The notes beneath the pieces were generated by a model. That model saw only the letters and a list, made by a program, of their open reading frames with translations. It had not been told where the DNA came from and ran no database searches. From contig JAFKLG010000058.1 of NCBI GenBank assembly GCA_017304945.1, positions 93,233 through 157,232 of the forward strand: 64,000 nt of DNA, read 5' to 3'. A program made the translations under genes and the position numbers. This document shows positions 34,120-41,672 of the stretch, in pieces. Origin of the DNA: Rhodospirillales bacterium. GTDB lineage: Bacteria; Pseudomonadota; Alphaproteobacteria; Acetobacterales; Acetobacteraceae. Numbering within the stretch: the first letter of the stretch is position 1; each line of letters begins with the position of its first letter.

Positions 34120-35541
34120 ATGTCCACATTGACCTCTCTGGAGGTCCCTTCCGCATCGGAGGGGACCACAGGGGTAACGCAGAACGAAGTTCGGTGGGCC
34201 CCGGCCCGGTCGCCTGGCGCGGAGTGGAGCGGGGCTGATCTCCAACGCGCCGAACAGCTTTCGCTGGTGTCCGTGCCTGTCACGCTAGGTGCGGTGGCGC
34301 TCGTGGACGAACTCTGCGCCGCCGTAGCGGCCTGGGAGGCGCCGAACCGCAAAGGCACGGGAACTCGTGGGCCGGCTGGCCTCCGCGCGTTGAGGAAAGC
34401 AGTTGGCGCAGTGGTGGGTGGCGTCCTGATTGCCTGGCGTCGAACTCCTGCCAGGGCTGTCTATCGGTCGGTCGATCGGAGCGCGTTCTCCGGTGGTCCA
34501 GTTGGGTTCCGTCAGTTCGTCGCGGCGGTGGACGGGATGGTCGCGCTAGGCTTACTCGCCCACGCATCCGGCATTCGGTTCCAGATTGACTGGGGTGATG
34601 GTGCGAGCCAGCACGGATATGCTCGCAGGCTTCGGCCGACTGCCGCCCTGGTCGGCATGGCGGAGCGGCACGGCGTGACCCCAGCGACGATCCGCGAGGA
34701 CTTTCGGCCCGAGTTCCCGACCGTCCCACCTACTGTTGCTGCCCCGCTCGTGCTGCGTCCGTTGCCTGTGGCTGAGTGGGAGCGGCGAGGCGTCCGCGCC
34801 CGGGATTTGCCGGTTCCTCAAGGCGAGCCCTGGCACCGCCTGGCAGCCGAGGTCGAGGACTTCAACGCCTTCGTCGCGGAGCATGACATCCGCGGGTGCC
34901 TCCCTCCGCGGTTCCGCAGGGTCTTCCACGGTGACCATCGCCTGTATGGTCGCTGGCACGCCGCGGGGAGCGACGGCGTCTATCAGCAACTCAGCGAGGC
35001 CCAACGGCTTGGCATCACGATTAACGGTGACGCGGTCGCTGAGATCGACGTGCGGGCCAGCCACCTCACCATCATGCACGGACTGCTCGGCCTCCCGATG
35101 CCTGAGGGGGACCCCTACAGCGTCCCCGGACTGGAGGGACAGCGGGAGGTGCTCAAGGCGTGGATCACTGCGACGCTGGGCAAGGGCTCCCCGGTCCGGC
35201 GGTGGCCTCGGAGCGCCGAAGATCACGTCCGCGATGTGCCGGCATCGATGGTGGCCGGGGTGGTCTTGGCCCGGTATCCGTTCCTGGCGGAGCCGTGGCG
35301 CGTCGTGGAGCATCTGCGCGACCTCGGGGACCCACGACGGCTGCTGACGTATCGCCTCATGGCACTCGAAGCGGAGGCAGTCACGGCTGCCATGAAGGTC
35401 CTACGGCGAGAGGGCGTCCTTGCCCTTCCCGTCCATGACTCGCTCATCGTCCCTGCGAGTTCCGCGGACCGCGCCGAGGTTGCCATGAGAGAGGCTTTCG
35501 CCGAGGCGGTGCAAGCGTGGCCGATGACCACTCGGGATTGA
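34120..35541 (+). CDS. Small family-A DNA polymerase-like replication protein of the element
   Basis: A 473-aa protein. The C-terminal half shows palm-domain features of PolA-type polymerases: motif A-like AEIDVRASHLTIMHGL near 307-322, an R...K fingers-like GQREVLKAWITATLG near 342-356, and motif C-like LPVHDSLIVP near 436-445 with the His-Asp pair. The N-terminal ~220 residues (helical, unlike an exonuclease) are unassigned. True PolA proteins are roughly 900 aa, so this would be a minimal specialised enzyme. It could replicate the excised element or act as a specialised primase-polymerase. Assignment is by motif recognition only. Confidence 0.68.
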   Translation: MSTLTSLEVPSASEGTTGVTQNEVRWAPARSPGAEWSGADLQRAEQLSLVSVPVTLGAVALVDELCAAVAAWEAPNRKGTGTRGPAGLRALRKAVGAVVGGVLIAWRRTPARAVYRSVDRSAFSGGPVGFRQFVAAVDGMVALGLLAHASGIRFQIDWGDGASQHGYARRLRPTAALVGMAERHGVTPATIREDFRPEFPTVPPTVAAPLVLRPLPVAEWERRGVRARDLPVPQGEPWHRLAAEVEDFNAFVAEHDIRGCLPPRFRRVFHGDHRLYGRWHAAGSDGVYQQLSEAQRLGITINGDAVAEIDVRASHLTIMHGLLGLPMPEGDPYSVPGLEGQREVLKAWITATLGKGSPVRRWPRSAEDHVRDVPASMVAGVVLARYPFLAEPWRVVEHLRDLGDPRRLLTYRLMALEAEAVTAAMKVLRREGVLALPVHDSLIVPASSADRAEVAMREAFAEAVQAWPMTTRD

Positions 35542-35706
35542 TGCAATGTCTCCAAGGCAGGGAGATGGGGCTGCGCCTGGTGGCATAGCGAAGGATCGTG
35601 GGTGTATTGAAGAAGTCACACACTTCGTCGGCCGCGGGGATAGACGGACCGGCCGAAGCCCGTGCCGAACCTCCCCTGGCCGGTCACATGGCAGACCAAC
35701 GTCCGA

Positions 35707-35901
35707 TCACCGTCCGCTAACGCCATCGCATGGCGAATACCGGCATCCCACTAGCCGTTCCCCGTCCCAGACTTCGACGGTCTGGAATCGTCCCAGGTGC
35801 GCGCGCGCCGCTGCGAGGGCACTCGCATCGGTTGGGTGCTCCTCCTCGTAGGTGCGAATGGGGTGTCCATCCTTGCCGAGAAGGAAAATGCGATAGGGCA
35901 T
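35707..35901 (-). CDS. Small conserved alphaproteobacterial-type protein
   Basis: A 64-aa protein with PYRIFLLGKDGHPIRTYEEE and ending in the VEVWDGERLVG segment, a pattern seen in many short alphaproteobacterial proteins of unknown function. The ATG has GGGAGGG at good spacing. It stands alone on the minus strand between the polymerase-like gene and the BRO remnants. Confidence 0.72.
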   Translation of the reverse strand: MPYRIFLLGKDGHPIRTYEEEHPTDASALAAARAHLGRFQTVEVWDGERLVGCRYSPCDGVSGR

Positions 35902-35991
35902 AATGGTTACCCTCCCCGCTATGGAGCTTTATCGGACGCGCCTGGGCGTTCTCGCAGAACGCTGAAGATAGTTGTCTGTTCCGATCGAGAC

Positions 35992-36036
35992 GCGAGTGAC
36001 CTTCTCCTGGCCGGCCACATAGATGCCATGGCGACG
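35992..36036 (-). pseudogene. BRO-N domain remnant
   Basis: On the minus strand this 45-bp stretch encodes RRHGIYVAGQEKVTR, nearly identical to RRHGIYVSGQEKV in the BRO protein at 36311-36847. The rest of the domain is absent. The surrounding 350 bp (35902-36251) has no gene. It appears to be the stump of an earlier bro copy. Confidence 0.65.
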
Positions 36037-36251
36037 CTGACGTAAGCGACAATGACGTCAGCCCCCATCCCGGTCGAGTAGTGATGTCGCTAGGCGGGGG
36101 TGTCGGTAATGGCGACGTCCTTCTCGTCCGCCCCAGCCGCCGCGCCACACTCCGGTAAAGAACCGGACTGTGCAGCCAGGGCGCGAACCGGCATTCGTGT
36201 TGCCAAACAGGCGCCCCATATAGCCGCCTGGGCAGAGTGGCAGGGTGAGAT

Positions 36252-36452
36252 ATGCCGGATCGAGCACGTGAGGAGAGCGCGAAAAGCGCAGCTGAAGCCC
36301 AACGCGACTACTACGAGGAAGTCCGCAAAGTCGCCGAACAGGCCCGGATGGATTGCGAGGCCGCTCTTGGGCTTGCCGAGGAGGTGCGCATCCTTGCGGA
36401 GCGACTACTTGTCGAAGCCGAGACTCGTCGGCAGGCCGACTCAGGCGAGTAG
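36252..36452 (+). CDS. Small coiled-coil protein
   Basis: A 66-aa, charged, Ala/Glu-rich helical protein (AKSAAEAQRDYYEEVRKVAE) with heptad-like spacing along its length. An AGGGTGAG site precedes the ATG. Its 3' part overlaps the end of the oppositely oriented BRO gene. Function unknown. Confidence 0.55.
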   Translation: MPDRAREESAKSAAEAQRDYYEEVRKVAEQARMDCEAALGLAEEVRILAERLLVEAETRRQADSGE

Positions 36453-36847
36453 GACGGCCCGAGTTCCGCAAGGGTCATCTCGCCCGTCCGGACCTTCTCC
36501 TGGCCGGAAACGTAGATGCCGTGGCGGCGGATCGAGGGGAGGACTTCGTGGGTCACCCAGCGTTTGAACGGGGCGGCCCGGAGGGTCCTGGAGGTCAGGA
36601 TGACGGAGTAGAGGCCGGGCTCGGAGATGCCGGTTAGAAGCCGCGACTGCCGGACGCCATTTGAGCTGGTATCGATAATGTCGAGGGCAGCTTTCTCATC
36701 CTCATCCAGCCTGCGCGCTGCGTCGGACGGGTTGCCGATCTCCAGCACCCGGCAGACATCCGCGAGCACGAACCAGGGTTCTCCGTCCTGGTCGATCACG
36801 CGCACGTCCCAGGACCCCAGGTAGTCGGGGGTCTTGAAGGTCTGCAA
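36311..36847 (-). CDS. BRO-N domain protein, truncated
   Basis: A 178-aa frame with a BRO-N domain over residues 1-120 (FKTPDYLGSWDVRVIDQDG, PWFVLADVCRVLEIGN, ISEPGLYSVILTSRT). BRO-N proteins are DNA-binding or repressor-like proteins typical of phages. After MTLAELG the translation becomes Ser/Arg-rich and is antisense to another gene. The true C-terminal domain is therefore missing and the frame is open only by chance. Its start overlaps the end of the upstream BRO gene by 52 bp. Confidence 0.7.
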   Translation of the reverse strand: MQTFKTPDYLGSWDVRVIDQDGEPWFVLADVCRVLEIGNPSDAARRLDEDEKAALDIIDTSSNGVRQSRLLTGISEPGLYSVILTSRTLRAAPFKRWVTHEVLPSIRRHGIYVSGQEKVRTGEMTLAELGPSYSPESACRRVSASTSSRSARMRTSSASPRAASQSIRACSATLRTSS

Positions 36848-37236
36848 GCCAGGTCCGACAGGGTCAGGTTGGGGTCGTCCAGCTTCTCCTCGCCCATCAC
36901 GTAGGACCCGGTCTTCCGGATCGTCGGGAGGACGTCACGGGTAACCCAGGTCTGGAAGCGGCTGGCGTCGGGGTTCGATGTGTGGGCGCGGAGGATCAGC
37001 CTATATAGGCCGCTCTCGGAAATCAGGTTGATCTGGCTGGCCTTCGATCCGGCGAACAGGGGCGAAAATTCCGACCCTGATGCGCGGGTCACAGTGCGCC
37101 GCTCGTCGGCGGCGATGCCCTGAAGGTAGCGCGAGGTCGATCCCTGGCCGTAGCCAAACGGAAGTCCCAGCGCCCGGCAGACATCCGCTGCGACGAACCA
37201 GGGGTTCCCGTCGATCTGCACGACCCGCACGTCCAT
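36796..37236 (-). CDS. Second BRO-N domain protein, truncated, start uncertain
   Basis: From ATG 37236 it is 146 aa: WFVAADVCRALGLPFGYGQG, LISESGLYRLILRAHTSN, RFQTWVTRDVLPTIRKTGSY. In-frame homology continues upstream (TTFKTPADLGAMDVRVV) without a start codon, so the N-terminus may be lost. The domain breaks off after NLTLSDLA, at the same place where the other BRO protein breaks (EMTLAELG). The two genes are tandem fragments. Confidence 0.62.
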   Translation of the reverse strand: MDVRVVQIDGNPWFVAADVCRALGLPFGYGQGSTSRYLQGIAADERRTVTRASGSEFSPLFAGSKASQINLISESGLYRLILRAHTSNPDASRFQTWVTRDVLPTIRKTGSYVMGEEKLDDPNLTLSDLACRPSRPPTTWGPGTCA

Positions 37237-37323
37237 CGCGCCGAGGTCGGCAGGGGTCTTGAAGGTGGTCCAGGCGGCCGTCGTGTTCTTGATGTGTTCT
37301 CGTCCGACCGGTAGGCTCAGACC

Positions 37324-37524
37324 ATGCGAGAAGCCACTGACGACGAGATCGCCCAGACCATCGCCTTCGCGCTCCGATACGAGGGAAGGGCCAGGGTCCG
37401 CGATGCCGACGAGGCGATGGCCCGGATCGTCGCCGCGAGGCTGATCCGACATCTGCGGCGGTCCGGCTTTGTCATCCTGAAGCGGCCCGACCTTGCCCCG
37501 CACACCACGCCAGACCGTCGCTGA
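37324..37524 (+). CDS. Small conserved mobile-element protein
   Basis: A 66-aa helical protein with EIAQTIAFALRYEGRARVRD followed by ARLIRHLRRSGFVILKRP, a pattern I associate with short proteins on alphaproteobacterial elements. It is divergent from the BRO genes. Function unknown. Confidence 0.65.
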   Translation: MREATDDEIAQTIAFALRYEGRARVRDADEAMARIVAARLIRHLRRSGFVILKRPDLAPHTTPDRR

Positions 37525-37791
37525 GCGCGACCACGCTAGGCCTCTCACAGCGTCCTACAGGCCCTCCAGGGTCGCCCCGCTACACCGCCTGCCAGACCCG
37601 TCAAGCTGCCGCCTACGGCGTTCCTGCGACTCGCGCGGGCACACATGCGGTCAGCCCGCCCGCAGCCCGTCGGGGCGGCCAGATGTGCTCGATGTGCCGC
37701 CTGACCAGGGTGTGCATGAAAAACGCCTCCTATGACAGGCGGCAGCCCCAAATCGATCTCGCGCCGGCCTGTCTCCATAGGAGAACCCCAC

Positions 37792-37971
37792 ATGGCCGAA
37801 CCCCTGACGCGGCTTGTCATCCTGGCAAGCGCCGCCGACCTCGCTAACCTCGCGACGATCGCTCGCACGCTGCTCGACGCACGTGGAACCGTTCCGAACA
37901 AGGCGGACGCTGTGCGTTACGCCCTCGCCCTTGCCGCCCGCGGTGGTGCCCAGGCGGCTTCCCATGGCTGA
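37792..37971 (+). CDS. Small protein upstream of the large virion-like gene
   Basis: A 59-aa protein with an AGGAG site before the ATG. The helical segment ADLANLATIARTLLDARGTV resembles a ribbon-helix-helix-type or chaperone-sized protein. It overlaps the next small gene (ATGGCTGA junction), so three genes to 40983 form one operon. Confidence 0.62.
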   Translation: MAEPLTRLVILASAADLANLATIARTLLDARGTVPNKADAVRYALALAARGGAQAASHG

Positions 37972-38170
37972 CGCCCGCAGCATCCCAGCCGAGATCAACC
38001 TCCGCCTGACGCCACTGGAGAGGCAGACCATTGCCCGAGTTGCCGAGGGCTTCGGCACACCCGGCGAGCCGTTGAGCCCTGAAGTGGCTCTCCAGCTTGC
38101 CTTGGTGGTTCTCGACCAGGTCCACGCCCGGCGGCTCCTGACGCGCTTCGGTCTGGGAGGGATGGCGTGA
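37964..38170 (+). CDS. Small hypothetical protein in the large-protein operon
   Basis: A 68-aa protein with INLRLTPLERQTIARVAEGF, like a short helix-turn-helix or ribbon-helix-helix unit, and a helical end (ALVVLDQVHARRLLTRFG). Start and stop overlap its neighbours (8 bp upstream; GTGA downstream), so translational coupling with the 938-aa protein is likely. Confidence 0.65.
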   Translation: MADARSIPAEINLRLTPLERQTIARVAEGFGTPGEPLSPEVALQLALVVLDQVHARRLLTRFGLGGMA

Positions 38171-40983
38171 TGGAGGCGACGCAATTCGACCCCGGTCAGG
38201 GGAGCCCGGTCCGGCTAGAGGTCCTATCCCCTGATGGCTCACAGACCCGAACCATCGAGGTCCCCGGTGGCCTATCCGACGCCGAACTGCACGACGTGGC
38301 GCAGCGGGCTCGCGCCGACTTCGCCGCCGACCTTGCTGGCCCGCCGCCAGATACGTCCTACGGCTCCGCCCTCATGTCCGGGCTGCACAACGCCGCTGCG
38401 GGCTTCGGCTCGACGGCTCGCGTTATCGGGGACGCTGCTGGCATGCCGGGCTTGTCCGACGCAGGCCGGTCCATCGCGGGGGCGGTGGGCCAACCGCAAG
38501 GCTACGACCCAGCGGGTCCGAAGGTGGTCGAAGGGTTCCGCCGTGGCGACTGGCGGTCCATCGCCTCCAACCTCCCAAGGGCAGCAGTGGAAGCCGCTCC
38601 GGACCTCATCGGGAACATCGCCGCGGGGACGCTCGGCTCTGCCGTAGGCGGCCCTGCCGGGGGTGTCGCTGGGGTGGCGGCCTACAACGGCGGTCGCACG
38701 TTCGGCGAGACCGCGGAGAGCCGGGCAGCGAACAACGACCATCCGACCCCGACCGCCGGAGACTTGTCGGGAGCGGCGCTCACGACGCTAGCCACCTCTG
38801 CCCTGACCGCGGCGGGGATCGGTCGCGTTCCAGGCATCGGAACGGCCATCGAAGCCGCCCCATCGATCCTCCGTCCGGTTGCTGCCGCGGCGGCCGAAGG
38901 CATCGGTGCTGCCGGGGCGGATGCAGTCCAGCAGGCCGGGAACACACTCGGGACCGCTAGGGGGCTCGCCATCGATCCGGCCGAGGCAGCCGCTGCCGGG
39001 GCTCAGGGCGCGGTGGCCCGGTTCGGCCAGTCTGCGATCCCTGTTGCCGGTGAGATCACCCAGGCCGGCGCCAAGCGCGTCGCTGGTGCGATGCTACCGA
39101 CGCCCGACGTTGCCGAGGCGCAGTCGATCACTCGCGTTCTGGACGCTGCGGCCCGCTATCGCCAGCAGGCCGAGGCGACTACAGGGCGTTCTCTGCCCGA
39201 CGGGGACGTGCTTGGCGGTCTCCACCAGCAACTCACGGCCAACGTCGGGGAGATCGCACGGGGTCTGAAGGACAGCGGAGCCGTCACCCCGGAAGAGTAT
39301 CGCCAAGTCGTCCTCCCGGCTGTCCGGCAGGCTAGGGAAGGCCAGGCACCGACTGTCGCGCTGGAAGACCTGGACTTGCCGGCGGCCATTGCAGAGCCGT
39401 TCGGGGCGACCCTGCGAGACCTCCGGACCCTCGCGACCACGGTGCAGTCCCGGGGCACCACAGGGCCTCTCGAACAACTCGGCCAGCGCCTCTCGGCTAT
39501 CACCACTGCGGCGGGCCTGATCGCTGCGGGCGGAACGCACGGCCTGGGCATGCCTGAGGCCCTTGCCGGGGCCGCGGGCGCACTGCTTGGAGGCCGGAAG
39601 GTCAACAACGTGGGCGGCTTGGTGGGCCGTGCTGCCGACCAGGCGTTGGGCTTGAACGCACCTGACATCGCGCTCCGTGGTCCTGCCGCCGCTGCGGTGG
39701 TGCGCCGCGCAGGGCTCAGTCCCGGTGACGATCCCGCGGTGGCGTCTGCGCGGCTCATTGCCACGCTGAACGACCCGCAGGCCCGGCTCAACCTCTCCCT
39801 CGGGCTTCCTCTGGACACCCCAGCGGCACCGCCCGGTCCTACCCCGGAGCAAGCCCGCGGTCTCGCGCTGAGCGAGCAGGCCGGGCGCTTGGTGGAGCGG
39901 AACGCAATCGACCGCGCCTTGCAGGCTGGCCGGGATGCTGCTGGTCAGCCGGAGGGGGAAGACCCTGCGGCCACCCCGTGGAAGCCCGGAGACCCTCCAG
40001 TAGGTCTCGCAGCGATCCGGGCGGCAGCCCAGCGCAGCGCAGCGATCGAACTGGCCCGTCAGGCTGCGGGCATGACACCCGAGGCCGTCGCCCAGCGTCG
40101 GGTCGATCGTGACGCCAGGAACGCCGCTGCGGCACTTGCTGGCGAGGCTCTGGCGCCTTCCGAAGACGCAGGGGGGAACGACACTGCCGTCGCTGCGGCG
40201 GTTGCCCAGGCCGCGCGGCGGGCCGCTACGGTGCGCCGGCTGGCTGGAGAGGGTGCGAACGCAGCGGACCGGGCAGCAGTAGGTCTTCCGCTTCGCGACC
40301 CGGTGCCGGTGGGCGTGCCTCTGGCAGCGGATGGGCGGACGCCGATTGATGAGCCGTCTGCGGGTGCCTCTCGGGTGTCTGCTGGAGTGCCTTCCGATCC
40401 CGCCATGTCGCCTCCTGACGGCTCGAGTTCGCCAGCGGCCCAGCTACCCACGGGCTGGCTCGCCTACGTCCTCAGCGGCCTCATGCGGGCTGGTGTGGCC
40501 GCCAAACCTGCTGACGTTCACGGCGCCCTCTCGGACCTCGTGGCCGCTGGGGAACTCCGCCAGGATCATGCGGACGCGCTACGTGCCCACCGTGGTCCAG
40601 TAATGGTCCCCGAACTGCTCAACCGCATCGCCGCTGCGACGGCACAGCGGACGGGCCAAGGAGACCGGCTCGACGCGGGTCTATCTTCTCCGCCTGACGT
40701 CCCGACCTCCTCTCGCGGACCCATTAGGGACGCTGAGAGGTGGCACGCGGCCCGAGAGGACCGGAAGGCCGCTGCGGAGGCGCTGGCAGACCAGGCCGAA
40801 CGGCAGGGGGATCATCCCTTGGCGACCGTAGTCCGACAGGTAGCCGCGGAGCCGACGGCCGAGGGCAAGCGAGCGATCGCCGCGGCCTACCTAGCGAGTA
40901 TCAAGGGAAACAGCGAGACCGCCGTCCGGCGCCGCGCGAGGGCCACGATGGTCCTCACCGGGCCGCTGATGAAGGGCGTCTGA
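38167..40983 (+). CDS. 938-aa Ala/Gly-rich protein resembling a phage internal virion/ejection protein
   Basis: The GTG at 38167 has GGAGG six bases upstream and overlaps the previous stop. The N-terminal ~60 residues are soluble. Residues ~80-330 are Ala/Gly-rich with long amphipathic or weakly hydrophobic stretches (AGTLGSAVGGPAGGVAGVAA). The remainder is helical with Arg/Ala-rich coiled segments. This architecture resembles internal virion proteins that are injected with phage DNA, and also large membrane-acting effectors. No enzyme motif is seen. No capsid, portal or tail gene accompanies it. It is the element's largest gene, 20% of its length. Confidence 0.75.
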   Translation: MMEATQFDPGQGSPVRLEVLSPDGSQTRTIEVPGGLSDAELHDVAQRARADFAADLAGPPPDTSYGSALMSGLHNAAAGFGSTARVIGDAAGMPGLSDAGRSIAGAVGQPQGYDPAGPKVVEGFRRGDWRSIASNLPRAAVEAAPDLIGNIAAGTLGSAVGGPAGGVAGVAAYNGGRTFGETAESRAANNDHPTPTAGDLSGAALTTLATSALTAAGIGRVPGIGTAIEAAPSILRPVAAAAAEGIGAAGADAVQQAGNTLGTARGLAIDPAEAAAAGAQGAVARFGQSAIPVAGEITQAGAKRVAGAMLPTPDVAEAQSITRVLDAAARYRQQAEATTGRSLPDGDVLGGLHQQLTANVGEIARGLKDSGAVTPEEYRQVVLPAVRQAREGQAPTVALEDLDLPAAIAEPFGATLRDLRTLATTVQSRGTTGPLEQLGQRLSAITTAAGLIAAGGTHGLGMPEALAGAAGALLGGRKVNNVGGLVGRAADQALGLNAPDIALRGPAAAAVVRRAGLSPGDDPAVASARLIATLNDPQARLNLSLGLPLDTPAAPPGPTPEQARGLALSEQAGRLVERNAIDRALQAGRDAAGQPEGEDPAATPWKPGDPPVGLAAIRAAAQRSAAIELARQAAGMTPEAVAQRRVDRDARNAAAALAGEALAPSEDAGGNDTAVAAAVAQAARRAATVRRLAGEGANAADRAAVGLPLRDPVPVGVPLAADGRTPIDEPSAGASRVSAGVPSDPAMSPPDGSSSPAAQLPTGWLAYVLSGLMRAGVAAKPADVHGALSDLVAAGELRQDHADALRAHRGPVMVPELLNRIAAATAQRTGQGDRLDAGLSSPPDVPTSSRGPIRDAERWHAAREDRKAAAEALADQAERQGDHPLATVVRQVAAEPTAEGKRAIAAAYLASIKGNSETAVRRRARATMVLTGPLMKGV

Positions 40984-41042
40984 GCGTCTGCCGCGTCCAA
41001 CCGCCGATCCACCTCAACGATAATCCTACGAACCCACCATGA

Positions 41043-41076
41043 CCCCGCCGGGAGCGATCCCGAGCGGGGTTCTTCA
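41043..41076 (+). terminator. Rho-independent terminator after the 938-aa gene
   Basis: CCCCGC-CGGGA-GCGA-TCCCG-A-GCGGGG forms an 11-bp stem with one bulged A, followed by TTCTTCATT. It lies 60 bp after the stop. Confidence 0.75.
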
Positions 41077-41094
41077 TTATTTGGAGAGCCGCAC

Positions 41095-41580
41095 ATGGGA
41101 CCCACGACATCCACGCTTCCCTCGCTTCCGCAGTCCCGACCGTCCAAGCCGCGCGCACCGCATCGCCGCCGTGACCCCGACCATGATCCCGCGGTGGTGC
41201 ATGACACCATCGACGGCGAGGCGGTGGTCCGGGTGGAACTGTTCGGTAAAGGCGCAGCCGGGCGCTCGATGATCCTCGACGCGAAAGACTGGAGATCGAT
41301 CTCGCGCCGCTGGGGCGTCCACTGGATTTGCTACGCATCCAGCAAGGGCAGCGTCTACGTCGGCTCCGGCCGCCGCGCACCCGCGAGTCAGGCGAAGCAG
41401 TCTGGCCCGGCCCCGACCGCCCTCCTTTCGCGGATCATCACAAAGGCTCCTCCCAAGGCCGTCGTCACCTACCGCAACGGAGACCGGCTCGACCTTCGCC
41501 GCGGAAACCTGGAGGTCACCACGCGCAGGGAGGTTACGCGCAGGAGGCTCGAAGGCTTGGCGGAGCAGACGATTCACTGA
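41095..41580 (+). CDS. HNH-like/AP2-linked protein lacking the HNH histidines
   Basis: A 161-aa protein. A central DAKDWRSISRRWGVHWICYA with VYVGSGR resembles the N-terminal part of phage HNH proteins. The C-terminal VVTYRNGDRLDLRRGNLEVT keeps the NGD...L..R..NL.V skeleton of an HNH motif, but the first histidine pair is replaced by Tyr/Arg. It may be DNA-binding only. GGAG precedes the ATG. Confidence 0.7.
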   Translation: MGPTTSTLPSLPQSRPSKPRAPHRRRDPDHDPAVVHDTIDGEAVVRVELFGKGAAGRSMILDAKDWRSISRRWGVHWICYASSKGSVYVGSGRRAPASQAKQSGPAPTALLSRIITKAPPKAVVTYRNGDRLDLRRGNLEVTTRREVTRRRLEGLAEQTIH

Positions 41581-41588
41581 CGCACCAA

Positions 41589-41625
41589 GGCAGGACCTGG
41601 CGTTATCGCTGGGCCTGCCGTTTTT
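41589..41625. terminator. Probable terminator between convergent genes
   Basis: GGCAGG (41589-41594) pairs with CCTGCC, with an inner CC/GG pair, and is followed by GTTTTTC on the plus strand. It separates the HNH-like gene from the integrase read from the other strand. Confidence 0.55.
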
Positions 41626-41672
41626 CATTGCTACGATATACAGCCCCACTGCCATCCGGACCCCGACGGCCC

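Noticed and set aside
35969..35978. Third copy of the AGTTGTCTG operator core
   Set aside because: Only nine bases match, there is no inverted repeat, and it lies inside the mobile element, so chance is likely.
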